A DNA stretch of 64,000 nucleotides from Aeromicrobium phoceense. Lineage in GTDB: Bacteria > Actinomycetota > Actinomycetes > Propionibacteriales > Nocardioidaceae. A program made the translations under genes and the position numbers. Shown here in pieces: positions 53,588 to 64,000 of this stretch. Under the pieces are notes generated by a model that was not told the origin of the DNA, searched no databases, and worked only from the letters and a program-made list of their open reading frames with translations. The stretch covers positions 2,046,001 to 2,110,000 of the forward strand of contig NZ_JACEOG010000001.1 in NCBI RefSeq assembly GCF_013868155.1. The letters run 5' to 3'. Within the stretch, counting starts at the first letter, position 1. Every line of letters starts with the position of its first letter.

Positions 53588-55672
53588 ATGAGACCCGTCT
53601 CCGAACTCACGCGGCAGGTGGCACCGTTCGAGGTCGTCTCCGACTACCAGCCCGCCGGCGACCAGCCCGCCGCGATCGCCGAGATCACCAAACGCATCCA
53701 GGGTGGCACCGACGACGTCGTGCTGATGGGTGCCACCGGCACCGGCAAGACGGCCACCACCGCCTGGCTCGCCGAGCAGCTGCAGCGCCCGATGCTCGTG
53801 ATGCTGCCGAACAAGACCCTCGCCGCGCAGTTCGCCAACGAGCTGCGCGAGCTGCTGCCGAACAACGCCGTCGAGTACTTCGTCTCGTACTACGACTACT
53901 ACCAGCCCGAGGCGTACATCGCGCAGAGCGACACCTACATCGAGAAGGACTCCTCGATCAACGAGGAGGTCGAGCGGCTGCGCCACTCGGCCACGTGGTC
54001 GCTGCTCACGCGGCGCGACGTCATCGTGGTGGCCACCGTGTCGTGCATCTACGGCCTCGGCTCTGCGCAGGAGTACCTGAACCGGATGATCGGGTTCAAG
54101 GTCGGCGACGAGATGGGCCGCGACCACCTGCTGCGCACGCTCGTGCAGGCGCAGTACGTCCGCAACGACGTCAGCGCCACGCGCGGCACCTTCCGCGTCA
54201 AGGGCGACACCGTCGAGATCTTCCCCGTCTACCAGGAGATGGCGGTGCGGGTGGAGTTCTTCGGCGACGAGATCGAGCGGCTGATGACGCTGCACCCGCT
54301 CACCGGCGAGGTGCTCAGCGACGACCAGGAGCTCTTCGTCGGCGCGGCCACCCACTACGCGGCCGGCCCCGAGATCATGGTGCGCGCGATCGAGCGCATC
54401 AAGGCCGAGCTGGAGGAGCGGCTCGCGGTGCTCGAGCGCGAGAACAAGCTGCTCGAGGCCCAGCGACTGCGCATGCGCACCACGTACGACCTCGAGATGA
54501 TGGAGCAGGTCGGCACCTGCTCGGGCATCGAGAACTACTCGCTGCACATGGACGGACGGCCGCCAGGATCGGCGCCGAACTGCCTGCTCGACTACTTCCC
54601 GAAGGACTTCGTCCTCGTCGTCGACGAGTCCCACGTCACGATCCCGCAGATCGGCGCGATGTACGAGGGCGACATGAGCCGCAAGCGCTCGCTCGTCGAG
54701 CACGGCTTCCGGCTGCCCAGCGCGATGGACAACCGGCCGCTCAAGTGGCCCGAGTTCCTCCAGCGGATCGGCCAGACCGTCTACCTCTCGGCCACGCCGG
54801 GCGACTACGAGATGAACAAGGTCGAGGGCGACGTCGTCGAGCAGGTCATCCGCCCCACCGGCCTGATCGACCCCGAGGTCGTCGTCAAGCCGACGAAGGG
54901 CCAGATCGACGACCTCATCGGCGAGATCAACGACCGCGTCGCCAAGAACGAGCGCGTCCTGGTCACCACGCTGACCAAGAAGATGTCCGAGGACCTCACC
55001 GACTACCTGCTGGAGGCAGGCATCCGCACCCGCTACCTGCACAGCGAGGTCGACACGCTGCGCCGCGTCGAGCTGCTGCGCGAGCTCCGGATGGGGGAGT
55101 ACGACGTCCTCGTCGGCATCAACCTGCTGCGTGAGGGCCTCGACCTCCCCGAGGTCAGCCTCGTGGCGATCCTCGACGCCGACAAGGAGGGCTTCCTGCG
55201 CTCGGGTCGCTCGTTGATCCAGACGATCGGCCGCGCGGCGCGCAACGTCTCCGGTCAGGTGATCATGTACGCCGACCGCATCACCGACTCGATGGAGAAG
55301 GCGATCGACGAGACCAACCGTCGCCGGGCCAAGCAGGTCGCCTACAACACCGAGCGCGGCATCGATCCGCAGCCGCTGCGCAAGAAGATCGGCGACATCA
55401 CCGACATGCTCGCCCGCGAGGACGAGGACACCCGCGCCCTGCTCGCCGCCACGGGCGACCACAAGCGCAAGGGCGCGGCCGTCCCGCTGGGCCAGCACAC
55501 GAAGGGTCTCGCCGACCTGCCCTCGGGCGAGCTGGCGTCGCTCATCGACCAGCTCTCCCAGCAGATGCACCAGGCCGCGGCCGACCTGCAGTTCGAGGTC
55601 GCGGCGCGCCTGCGCGACGAGATCGGCGAGCTCAAGCGAGAGCTCCGCGGAATGATGAGCGCCGGCACCTGA
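53588..55672 (+). CDS. uvrB: Excinuclease ABC subunit B
   Basis: 694 residues. Walker [15 protein letters not shown], the beta-hairpin with [21 protein letters not shown], Walker B VVDESHVT, helicase motifs [19 protein letters not shown] and QTIGRAARN, and a C-terminal UVR domain ([19 protein letters not shown]). It verifies damage and loads UvrC in nucleotide excision repair. uvrA is 5.6 kb downstream on the same strand, with unrelated genes between. The start is set by the upstream hexamer. Confidence 0.97.
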   Translation: MRPVSELTRQVAPFEVVSDYQPAGDQPAAIAEITKRIQGGTDDVVLMGATGTGKTATTAWLAEQLQRPMLVMLPNKTLAAQFANELRELLPNNAVEYFVSYYDYYQPEAYIAQSDTYIEKDSSINEEVERLRHSATWSLLTRRDVIVVATVSCIYGLGSAQEYLNRMIGFKVGDEMGRDHLLRTLVQAQYVRNDVSATRGTFRVKGDTVEIFPVYQEMAVRVEFFGDEIERLMTLHPLTGEVLSDDQELFVGAATHYAAGPEIMVRAIERIKAELEERLAVLERENKLLEAQRLRMRTTYDLEMMEQVGTCSGIENYSLHMDGRPPGSAPNCLLDYFPKDFVLVVDESHVTIPQIGAMYEGDMSRKRSLVEHGFRLPSAMDNRPLKWPEFLQRIGQTVYLSATPGDYEMNKVEGDVVEQVIRPTGLIDPEVVVKPTKGQIDDLIGEINDRVAKNERVLVTTLTKKMSEDLTDYLLEAGIRTRYLHSEVDTLRRVELLRELRMGEYDVLVGINLLREGLDLPEVSLVAILDADKEGFLRSGRSLIQTIGRAARNVSGQVIMYADRITDSMEKAIDETNRRRAKQVAYNTERGIDPQPLRKKIGDITDMLAREDEDTRALLAATGDHKRKGAAVPLGQHTKGLADLPSGELASLIDQLSQQMHQAAADLQFEVAARLRDEIGELKRELRGMMSAGT

Positions 55673-55673
55673 G

Positions 55674-55703
55674 TTGGCGCCCGCTTCGCGGCGCTGTCAG
55701 ACT
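55674..55703 (+). promoter_or_regulatory. terC: Candidate promoter TTGGCG-18-CAGACT
   Basis: TTGGCG at 55674-55679 and CAGACT at 55698-55703 would start transcription just before the riboswitch at 55710. The -10 is weak. Confidence 0.35.
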
Positions 55704-55709
55704 GGTCCG

Positions 55710-55817
55710 CGGAGGGGAGTATTCCCATCACCGGCGTGTCGTCAGCACGGGGGTCATCGTCGACCACCCCGGGGCGCCGGACCGGCCACATCTGCATTCC
55801 GGTGGAAGAGACCTCCG
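55710..55817 (+). ncRNA. yybP-ykoY (manganese) riboswitch
   Basis: A 108-base leader closed by CGGAGG/CCTCCG (55710-55715 with 55812-55817). It contains the hallmark GGGGAGTA just inside the 5' arm, GTCGTCAGCACGG in the middle, and a 3' lobe ending GGTGGAAGAGACCTCC. These are the conserved loops that bind Mn2+ in this class. It sits 40 bases before a TerC-family gene, a usual partner. Recognised by eye; no covariance model was run. Confidence 0.8.
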
Positions 55818-55856
55818 AGTCCTTGATGACCCGGAGAGAGAAGCAGAGGAACGCCT

Positions 55857-56858
55857 GTGAACGTCAGCACGCTCGAGTGGGGTGTCACCATCGCGGTGAC
55901 GATCGCCATCCTGCTGTTCGACATCGTCGTGATCGCCCGCAAGCCGCACGAGCCCACCACGAAGGAGTGCGCGCTCTACCTGTCGTTCTACATCGGCCTG
56001 GCCATCGCGTTCGGCGCGTGGGTCTGGGGCTTCCACGGCAGTCAGTACGGCGTGGAGTTCTACGCCGGCTGGCTCACCGAGTACAGCCTGTCGATCGACA
56101 ACCTGTTCATCTTCATCATCATCATGAGCAGCTTCGCCGTCCCGCGGAAGTACCAGCAGGAGGCGCTGCTCGTCGGCATCATCCTGGCGCTGATCTTCCG
56201 CGGCATCTTCATCGCGCTCGGCGCGGTGGCGATCAACGAGTTCTCGTGGGTCTTCTACATCTTCGGCGCCTTCCTGCTCTACACGGCGGTCAAGCTGGCG
56301 AAGAACGACGACGAGGACGAGGACGTCGAGAACGCCGTCGTCCGGTTCGCCCGCAAGCGCTTCAACCTGAGCGACCAGTGGGACGGCCTGAAGCTGGTCG
56401 TCCGCGAGAACGGCCGGCGCGCGATCACGCCGATGGCGCTGGTCATCATCGCGCTCGGCACCACCGACATCCTGTTCGCGCTCGACTCGATCCCGGCCAT
56501 CTTCGGCCTCACGCAGGAGCCGTACATCGTCTTCACCGCGAACGTCTTCGCGCTGATGGGCCTGCGCCAGCTGTACTTCCTGCTCGGCGACCTGCTGCAG
56601 CGTCTGGTGTTCCTGTCCTACGGCCTGGCGTTCCTGCTGTTCTACATCGGCATCAAGCTCGTCCTGCACGCACTGCACGAGAACGAGCTGCCGTTCATCA
56701 ACGGCGGTGAGCCGGTGCACCACATCGGTCCGATCCCGGTCCCCGAGGTGCCCACCCTGCTGAGCCTGGGCGTCATCATCGCGACGCTCACGATCACGGC
56801 CGTGGCCAGCCTCTGGTACTCCAACAAGTACCCCGACCGGGTGGGCGGCGGCCACTGA
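55857..56858 (+). CDS. terC: TerC family membrane protein, probable Mn2+ exporter
   Basis: 333 residues, about nine membrane helices. Two acidic metal motifs: EYSLSIDNLFIFIIIMSSF and TTDILFALDSIPAIFGLT, matching TerC/Alx/YkoY proteins that export manganese or load it onto exoenzymes. A charged loop NDDEDEDVEN lies between the halves. Preceded by a predicted manganese riboswitch, which supports a manganese role over tellurite resistance. GTG 55857 with AGAGGA upstream. Confidence 0.9.
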   Translation: MNVSTLEWGVTIAVTIAILLFDIVVIARKPHEPTTKECALYLSFYIGLAIAFGAWVWGFHGSQYGVEFYAGWLTEYSLSIDNLFIFIIIMSSFAVPRKYQQEALLVGIILALIFRGIFIALGAVAINEFSWVFYIFGAFLLYTAVKLAKNDDEDEDVENAVVRFARKRFNLSDQWDGLKLVVRENGRRAITPMALVIIALGTTDILFALDSIPAIFGLTQEPYIVFTANVFALMGLRQLYFLLGDLLQRLVFLSYGLAFLLFYIGIKLVLHALHENELPFINGGEPVHHIGPIPVPEVPTLLSLGVIIATLTITAVASLWYSNKYPDRVGGGH

Positions 56859-56878
56859 CCCCGAGCGGCTGGGGTCAG
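56855..56878. terminator. Short bidirectional hairpin holding both stop codons
   Basis: CTGACCCC (56855-56862) pairs with GGGGTCAG (56871-56878). The terC TGA and the complement of the permease TGA lie in the two arms. Confidence 0.6.
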
Positions 56879-58281
56879 GGGATGTCGTGCGGCGGAAGGT
56901 CGTCCGGCGCCCCGACCTCCAGCCGCTCGCCCCGGCGGCGGCTGAGGAAGTACATCGGGACCGACAGCACGAGGCCGATCACCAGCAGGATCCCCGCGAT
57001 CTCGTACTGCTCACCCGGCCGGCCCGACAGCGGCGTCACGAGGTAGACGCACGTCACGATGCCGAGCACCGCGATCGGCGCCCGGGTCGAGAAGTGGGAG
57101 TGCTCGACGGTGTCCTTGCGCAGCACCAGCACGGCGGTGTTCACGACCGCGAAGACGGCCAGCAGCAGCAGGCTCGTCGTGCCGCCGAGGATGGCGACCG
57201 CCTCGGTGCTGGCGTTCGAGACGTAGGCGATCAGGCCCAGCGCCAGGCCGGTGGTCAGCGCGATCGACGCCCAGGGCGTCTGGCGCTTGCTGATCTTCGA
57301 CAGGCTCCGGGGGATGATGCCCTGCTTCGCCATGCCGTACAGGAGCCGGCTGGCCATCAGCATGTTGATCAGGGCCGAGTTCGCGACGGCGAACATCGAG
57401 ATGAACGGCAGGATCTGGTCGATCGGGACGCCGGGCGCGCCCTGCTCGACCACGGTGACCAGCGGGGTGTCGTTCCCGGCGAGCTCCCCGATGGGCACGA
57501 TCGCCACGGCGCAGATCGACACGAGGATGTAGATCACGCCGGTGACTCCCAGGCCGGTCAGCATGATCTTGGGGAAGATGCGGTTCGGCTCGTGGCACTC
57601 CTCGGCCATGTTGACGGCGTCCTCGAAGCCGACCATCGCGAAGAACGCCAGCGAGGTGGCGGTGGTCGCCGCGAGGAACACGTTCTTGTCGTCGGGTGTC
57701 TCGAACGCGACGACCGCGCCCCAGTCGGCGTTGCCGCCCGCGATCGCCCAGAGGCCCACCATGATCACCAGGAGCAGGCCCGAGAGCTCGATGAGCGTCA
57801 GCACGACGTTGGTCTTCACGCCCTCGCTCACGCCGCGCAGGTTGATGGCGGCGATCAGGAGCATGAATCCGAGCGCGATGAGCATGATCTCGAAGTTCGA
57901 CGCCTCCCAGTCGAAGCCCACGGCGAGGTTGGCCGCGAACGCGCGTGCCGCGGTGGAGGCGGACGTGATGCCCGAGCACATCACGGTGAAGGCCACCATG
58001 AACGTGAACAGGTGGATGCCGAAGGCCTTGTGCACGTACAGCGCGGCGCCGGCGGCCTGCGGGTACTTCGTCACCAGCTCGAGGTACGAGAGCGCCGTCA
58101 GCAGCGCCACGCCGAAGGCGACGAGGAACGGCAGCCATGCCGCGCCGCCGACCTCCGCCGCGACCTGCCCCGTGAGCGCGTAGACGCCCGTGCCGAGGAT
58201 GTCGCCGATGATGAACAGCAGTAGGAGCTTGGGTCCGAGGACCCGCCTGAGCTCGGTGGGCTGGTCGGTGCTGGTGGCCAT
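56875..58281 (-). CDS. APC family amino acid permease
   Basis: 468 residues, 12 helices. First helix IIGDILGTGVYALTGQVAAEVGG has the APC Gly-x-Gly backbone site; FFAMVGFEDAVNMAEECHEP is the sixth-helix family signature and SRLLYGMAKQGIIPRSL follows. Likely imports an amino acid or related amine; substrate not evident. GGGGGAG precedes ATG 58281, and overlapping CCTAC/GTAGG palindromes lie just upstream. Confidence 0.92.
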   Translation of the reverse strand: MATSTDQPTELRRVLGPKLLLLFIIGDILGTGVYALTGQVAAEVGGAAWLPFLVAFGVALLTALSYLELVTKYPQAAGAALYVHKAFGIHLFTFMVAFTVMCSGITSASTAARAFAANLAVGFDWEASNFEIMLIALGFMLLIAAINLRGVSEGVKTNVVLTLIELSGLLLVIMVGLWAIAGGNADWGAVVAFETPDDKNVFLAATTATSLAFFAMVGFEDAVNMAEECHEPNRIFPKIMLTGLGVTGVIYILVSICAVAIVPIGELAGNDTPLVTVVEQGAPGVPIDQILPFISMFAVANSALINMLMASRLLYGMAKQGIIPRSLSKISKRQTPWASIALTTGLALGLIAYVSNASTEAVAILGGTTSLLLLAVFAVVNTAVLVLRKDTVEHSHFSTRAPIAVLGIVTCVYLVTPLSGRPGEQYEIAGILLVIGLVLSVPMYFLSRRRGERLEVGAPDDLPPHDIP

Positions 58282-58288
58282 GGCTCCC

Positions 58289-58306
58289 CCTACGTAGGTT
58301 GCCTAC
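58289..58306. promoter_or_regulatory. Overlapping palindromes CCTACGTAGG and GTAGG-TTG-CCTAC
   Basis: Three 5-bp half sites share one stretch, directly upstream of the permease ribosome site on the minus strand. An operator is suggested by symmetry and position only. Confidence 0.4.
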
Positions 58307-58363
58307 ACCTTCGTCCCACGCGCCCGAAACGGCAACCGGGCACGGATCCGAACCCCGGACCGA

Positions 58364-58369
58364 TATCGT
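58364..58369 (+). promoter_or_regulatory. -10 element TATCGT, leaderless start
   Basis: TATCGT plus six bases before GTG 58376. Confidence 0.55.
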
Positions 58370-58375
58370 GTGCGG

Positions 58376-59662
58376 GTGAGACTGATGCGGGGAATCCGCT
58401 CGAAGGTGGTGTCGTCGCTGGCCCGGCGGCACGTCGCCAAGCGCGGAATCGACCTCGCGAGCTTCTCCTTCATCCCCGAGCCCACGAAGGCCCCGCTCCA
58501 GCGGATCGGCCTCGACCCGGTGCCCAAGATGGCCCGACTCCGGCGTGAGGAGCCCCTGCACCGGCTCGACCTGCCGTTCGACTTCACCGCCTACCTGGTC
58601 ACCGGGTACGAGGAGTCGCGTCAGGTGATGACGGCGCGCGACACGTACTCCACCGACATCCGCCACCTGTTCTCTGGTGACGGTCCCGCGACGTCGGACG
58701 ACATCGGGGGACTGGGCTTCACCGACCCGCCCGTGCACACCCGGCTGCGGAAGATCATCACGCCGGAGTTCACAATGCGCCGGCTCGCGCGTCTGGAGCC
58801 GATGATCGAGCAGATCGTCGACCGTGCCCTCGACGACCTCGAGGCGGCCGGCCCCCACGTCGACCTCGCGAAGACCTTCGCGTTCCCGATCCCGTTCAAC
58901 ACGATCTGCGCGCTGCTGGGTCTGGACTACGAGGACACGCAGGCCTTCTCGAAGCTGGGCAGCGCCCGCTTCGACGCGACCAACGGGGGAGCGGCGGCCT
59001 TCGGCGCGGTCTCCGAGCAGCGCGAGTTCCTCTTCGACGCGGTCGCTCGCCAGCGCAAGGAGCCCGGACCCGGGCTCATCGGCCAGATCATCCGCGACGA
59101 GGGCGAGCTGATCAGCGACCGTGACCTCGCGGGACTCGCCGACGGCGTGTTCACCGGTGGTTACGAGACCACCGCAGGGATGATCGCGCTCAGCACCATC
59201 ATGCTGTCGCGGGACCGGGCCTACGCCGATCTCGTGCGATCGGGCAACCGCGAGACCCTCGACCGGGTCATCGAGGAACTGCTGCGCTACTTCGCCGTCG
59301 TGCAGGTCGCGTTCCCGCGCTTCGCGAAGCAGGACATGGACCTGTTCGGGACGAAGGTGAAGGCCGGCGACGTCCTGCTGGTCTCCCTGAGCAGCGCCAA
59401 CCGCGACGAGTCCAGCGCCGGCGCGGGCGCCGACGCCTTCGACCCGCTGCGGATCCCCACGAGCGGCCACCTGGCGTTCGGCCACGGCATCCACCGGTGC
59501 ATCGGCGCCGAGCTGGCCCGCATGGAGCTGCGCATCGCGCTGCCGAAGCTGCTGCGCCGCTTCCCGGACCTGAGCCTGGCCGTCCCCGAGTCCGACCTGG
59601 AGTTCCGCCAGCTCAGCTTCGTCTTCGGCATCGAGTCGCTCCCCGTCACGCTTACCCGCTGA
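58376..59662 (+). CDS. Cytochrome P450
   Basis: 428 residues. Haem loop FGHGIHRCIGAELARMEL (Cys ligand), ExxR as EELLR, I-helix TGGYETTAG with the acid-Thr pair in the form Glu-Thr, and PVHTRLRKIITPEFTMRRL for the C-helix. A soluble bacterial P450 that needs ferredoxin partners; none is nearby. Substrate unknown. GTG 58376 is set by the upstream TATCGT; ATG 58385 is an alternative. Confidence 0.95.
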   Translation: MRLMRGIRSKVVSSLARRHVAKRGIDLASFSFIPEPTKAPLQRIGLDPVPKMARLRREEPLHRLDLPFDFTAYLVTGYEESRQVMTARDTYSTDIRHLFSGDGPATSDDIGGLGFTDPPVHTRLRKIITPEFTMRRLARLEPMIEQIVDRALDDLEAAGPHVDLAKTFAFPIPFNTICALLGLDYEDTQAFSKLGSARFDATNGGAAAFGAVSEQREFLFDAVARQRKEPGPGLIGQIIRDEGELISDRDLAGLADGVFTGGYETTAGMIALSTIMLSRDRAYADLVRSGNRETLDRVIEELLRYFAVVQVAFPRFAKQDMDLFGTKVKAGDVLLVSLSSANRDESSAGAGADAFDPLRIPTSGHLAFGHGIHRCIGAELARMELRIALPKLLRRFPDLSLAVPESDLEFRQLSFVFGIESLPVTLTR

Positions 59663-59708
59663 GACCGACTCGGCTACAGGAACTCAGCCATGGCGAAGCA
59701 GCCGCAGG

Positions 59709-60362
59709 CTACCACCCCCGGGCGCGCCAGTCCGACAGGTTCGGCCGCTCCGCGCCCAAAGTGGAGTCGTCGCCGTGGCCCGGGTAGAACCACGTGTCGT
59801 CGTCGAACCGGGCGAACAGCTTGGACTCGACCTCGCCGCACAGCCGCATGAAGTCGTCGGGCGACCACGTGCGGCCGACGCCGCCGGGGAACAGGGAGTC
59901 GCCGGTGAACAGGTGGGTGACGCCGTCGGGGTCGTCGTACACCAGCACGATCGAGCCGGGCGTGTGTCCGACGACCTCGATCACCTCGAGCTCGCACGAG
60001 CCGACCCGCACCCGAGCGCCCGTGCGGACCCGGACGTCGACCTCGACGGGCAGCTCGTCCGCGTCGTCCTCGCCCGCGACGGTCTCGGCCCCCGTGGCAG
60101 CCACGACCTCGGCGAGCGCCTGCCAGTGGTCGGCGTGCCGGTGGGTCGTGATGACCCTCGCCAGGCCGGCATCGCCGACCAGCTCCAGGAGCCGTCCGGC
60201 CTCGTCCGCGGCGTCGATCAGCACCTGCTCGCCGGTGAGCGCGCAGCGCAGCAGGTAGGCGTTGTTGGCCATCGGTCCCACGGCGATCTTCGTGATCACC
60301 AGGTCGCCGGCCTCGCGGGTGTCGGGCGCGCCGCCGACCGTGACCTCTCCCGTGTACGTCAT
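59709..60362 (-). CDS. MBL-fold hydrolase, glyoxalase II-like
   Basis: 217 residues. Metal ligands THRHADHWQ (His-x-His-x-Asp-His), GHTPGS, FTGDSLFPGGVGR (Asp) and PGHGDD (His) are complete for a binuclear metallo-beta-lactamase fold of the glyoxalase II type. It probably hydrolyses a thioester. An orthologue next to uvrA is usual in actinobacteria; here a DUF429 gene is interposed. TAACGT lies seven bases before ATG 60362. Confidence 0.92.
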   Translation of the reverse strand: MTYTGEVTVGGAPDTREAGDLVITKIAVGPMANNAYLLRCALTGEQVLIDAADEAGRLLELVGDAGLARVITTHRHADHWQALAEVVAATGAETVAGEDDADELPVEVDVRVRTGARVRVGSCELEVIEVVGHTPGSIVLVYDDPDGVTHLFTGDSLFPGGVGRTWSPDDFMRLCGEVESKLFARFDDDTWFYPGHGDDSTLGAERPNLSDWRARGW

Positions 60363-60369
60363 GGCTTCG

Positions 60370-60375
60370 ACGTTA
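60370..60375 (-). promoter_or_regulatory. -10 element TAACGT, leaderless start
   Basis: Minus-strand TAACGT plus seven bases before the MBL-fold ATG 60362, six bases from the end of the DUF429 gene. Confidence 0.6.
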
Positions 60376-60380
60376 GTGGA

Positions 60381-61175
60381 TCAGTCGATCTCTGTGACCG
60401 GCTGTTCGGCGGTGGCCTGTCCGACGGTGTGGTAACGGAGGTTGACGATGTCGTGCACGGTCGTACCGCGCCTTGGAACGTGGATCCAGCCCTCCGTCTT
60501 GGCGAATGGCTCATAGTCCTTGCTGGGTGGATCGATGAGATCCGTCCCGACCGCGCGGGCGACGACTGCACAAACCACAGCGTCGAAAGCGTCGTCGGAC
60601 CTCCCCGCCAGTTCCCGGAACTCGCCGAGATCGATTCCCGCGTCCTCCATCTGACTCAAGGACGTCGCCCTAACGGACTCACCGATCGGCTTCTTGTACC
60701 TGCGATGAGCCATGTCCCACACGCTCAAGGCAGCGGCGGGGTAGACCTCGGCTATTCGTCCGCTCCCGTCGAGTGGGAAGTCCTCCGCCGGCTCAAGGCG
60801 GGCGATCAGCGAGGACAAGCGGATGGCCACGTGCCCGAGCTTGTCTGCCGAGACGCTCAGAGGCTGCACTCCGAACTCCTCTCGCACCCAGTGGTCAGTA
60901 GCGCGGTGGGTGTATTTGCCCCGCCAGCGGAGCGCCGCGGTGTCCACCGGCGATCGGGGATGCCCGGCCACGAGGTCTTTGAAGTCCGAGGGCCACCCGA
61001 AAGGACAGTCGATGCCGACGCGCCCGTCCGAGTTCCGGATCTCCTCGAGGAGGGCCCCGTCGTCAACGCCGAGGTCGAGCCGGGTGACTGTTGCCTTTCC
61101 CTCTGACCACTTCACCTCGGCCAGCGCCGTCTTCTTCGCGTCCGCTGCCAGGTCGATTCCGACGGTCGTTGCCAT
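60381..61175 (-). CDS. DUF429 family, RNase H-fold predicted nuclease
   Basis: 264 residues. [21 protein letters not shown] with Asp 8, [15 protein letters not shown] and [16 protein letters not shown] supply the acidic residues of an RNase H-like site; the family is a predicted nuclease without a proven role. The gene is lower in G+C than its neighbours: hand counts of rows at 60421, 60481 and 60661 give 38, 34 and 36 of 60, against 47 of 60 in the MBL gene (row 60001). That suggests later acquisition. TACGGT is seven bases before ATG 61175. Confidence 0.85.
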   Translation of the reverse strand: MATTVGIDLAADAKKTALAEVKWSEGKATVTRLDLGVDDGALLEEIRNSDGRVGIDCPFGWPSDFKDLVAGHPRSPVDTAALRWRGKYTHRATDHWVREEFGVQPLSVSADKLGHVAIRLSSLIARLEPAEDFPLDGSGRIAEVYPAAALSVWDMAHRRYKKPIGESVRATSLSQMEDAGIDLGEFRELAGRSDDAFDAVVCAVVARAVGTDLIDPPSKDYEPFAKTEGWIHVPRRGTTVHDIVNLRYHTVGQATAEQPVTEID

Positions 61176-61182
61176 GCCGAGC

Positions 61183-61188
61183 ACCGTA
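61183..61188 (-). promoter_or_regulatory. -10 element TACGGT, leaderless start
   Basis: Minus-strand TACGGT plus seven bases before the DUF429 ATG 61175. Confidence 0.55.
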
Positions 61189-61220
61189 GCGCTCAGGAGG
61201 TTTCTGTCAGGGCACCTCAG

Positions 61221-61226
61221 TACGCT
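61221..61226 (+). promoter_or_regulatory. uvrA: -10 element TACGCT, leaderless start
   Basis: TACGCT plus six bases before GTG 61233. No LexA-type GAAC-N4-GTTC box was noticed beside it. Confidence 0.55.
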
Positions 61227-61232
61227 GGACAG

Positions 61233-64000
<2,768 letters not shown>

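Overview
The window is a continuous, very high G+C actinobacterial chromosome segment with densely packed genes, GTG/ATG starts, many 4-base ATGA/GTGA overlaps and short intergenic hairpins. Gene content and order (sigA, DUF4193, DUF3093, dut, DUF3710, OB-fold, DUF3159, a TrkA pair, an APC-type permease, a TRAM/Fe-S RNA methyltransferase, dxs) match the region known from Mycobacterium tuberculosis between about Rv2682c and Rv2703. The absence of mycolate genes and the gene set around parE/parC, pat and sepH suggest a member of the Nocardioidaceae (Aeromicrobium- or Nocardioides-like); this placement is inference. No rRNA, tRNA, CRISPR array, transposase or prophage was found.

Layout. 1-4.1 kb: a partial secreted protein and a copper locus (membrane protein, YcnI, CopC-CopD fusion, second YcnI-like protein). 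4.2-8.1 kb: DUF4192, a glutamate-cysteine-ligase-like enzyme and the housekeeping sigma factor. 8.1-11.8 kb: an unknown protein, a pyruvyltransferase-like protein, a secreted phospholipase D-like protein and a small zinc-binding protein. 11.9-19.4 kb: topoisomerase IV parE facing a parC-lprG-P55-like MFS-carbonic anhydrase operon. 19.5-25.7 kb: a GNAT/acyl-CoA-synthetase fusion (Pat type), DUF5998, a phosphodiesterase, thymidine kinase, a repeat-filled gap, and sepH. 25.8-37 kb: MFS, ferrochelatase, inositol-phosphatase-like gene and the conserved dut/DUF/K+ transport block. 37-46 kb: a huge SCO7613-type membrane protein, aconitase under a palindromic operator, a flavin-reductase-like gene, dxs and a PAC2 protein. 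46-53.5 kb: fatty-acid genes (tesB, MaoC/fabG4 divergent from fadA2, TetR, SDR, CMD, DHFR-like). 53.6-64 kb: uvrB, a yybP-ykoY (Mn2+) riboswitch with terC, an APC permease, a P450, an MBL-fold hydrolase, a lower-G+C DUF429 gene, and uvrA running off the end.

The most general signal is that 17 genes have a TANNNT hexamer exactly 6-7 nt before the start codon, which predicts leaderless mRNAs and fixes many starts. Other points of interest are the manganese riboswitch, a 20-bp palindrome over the aconitase -35, two GTTC-N5-GAAC sites 22 bp apart before DUF4193, a probable ATT start for parE, a Tyr-x-x-x-Thr (not Lys) active site in the FabG4-type reductase, an LprG/P55-like pair in an apparent non-mycolate organism, a KimA-like permease divergent from two TrkA genes, and a 52-bp tandem repeat framed by members of a dispersed palindromic element.
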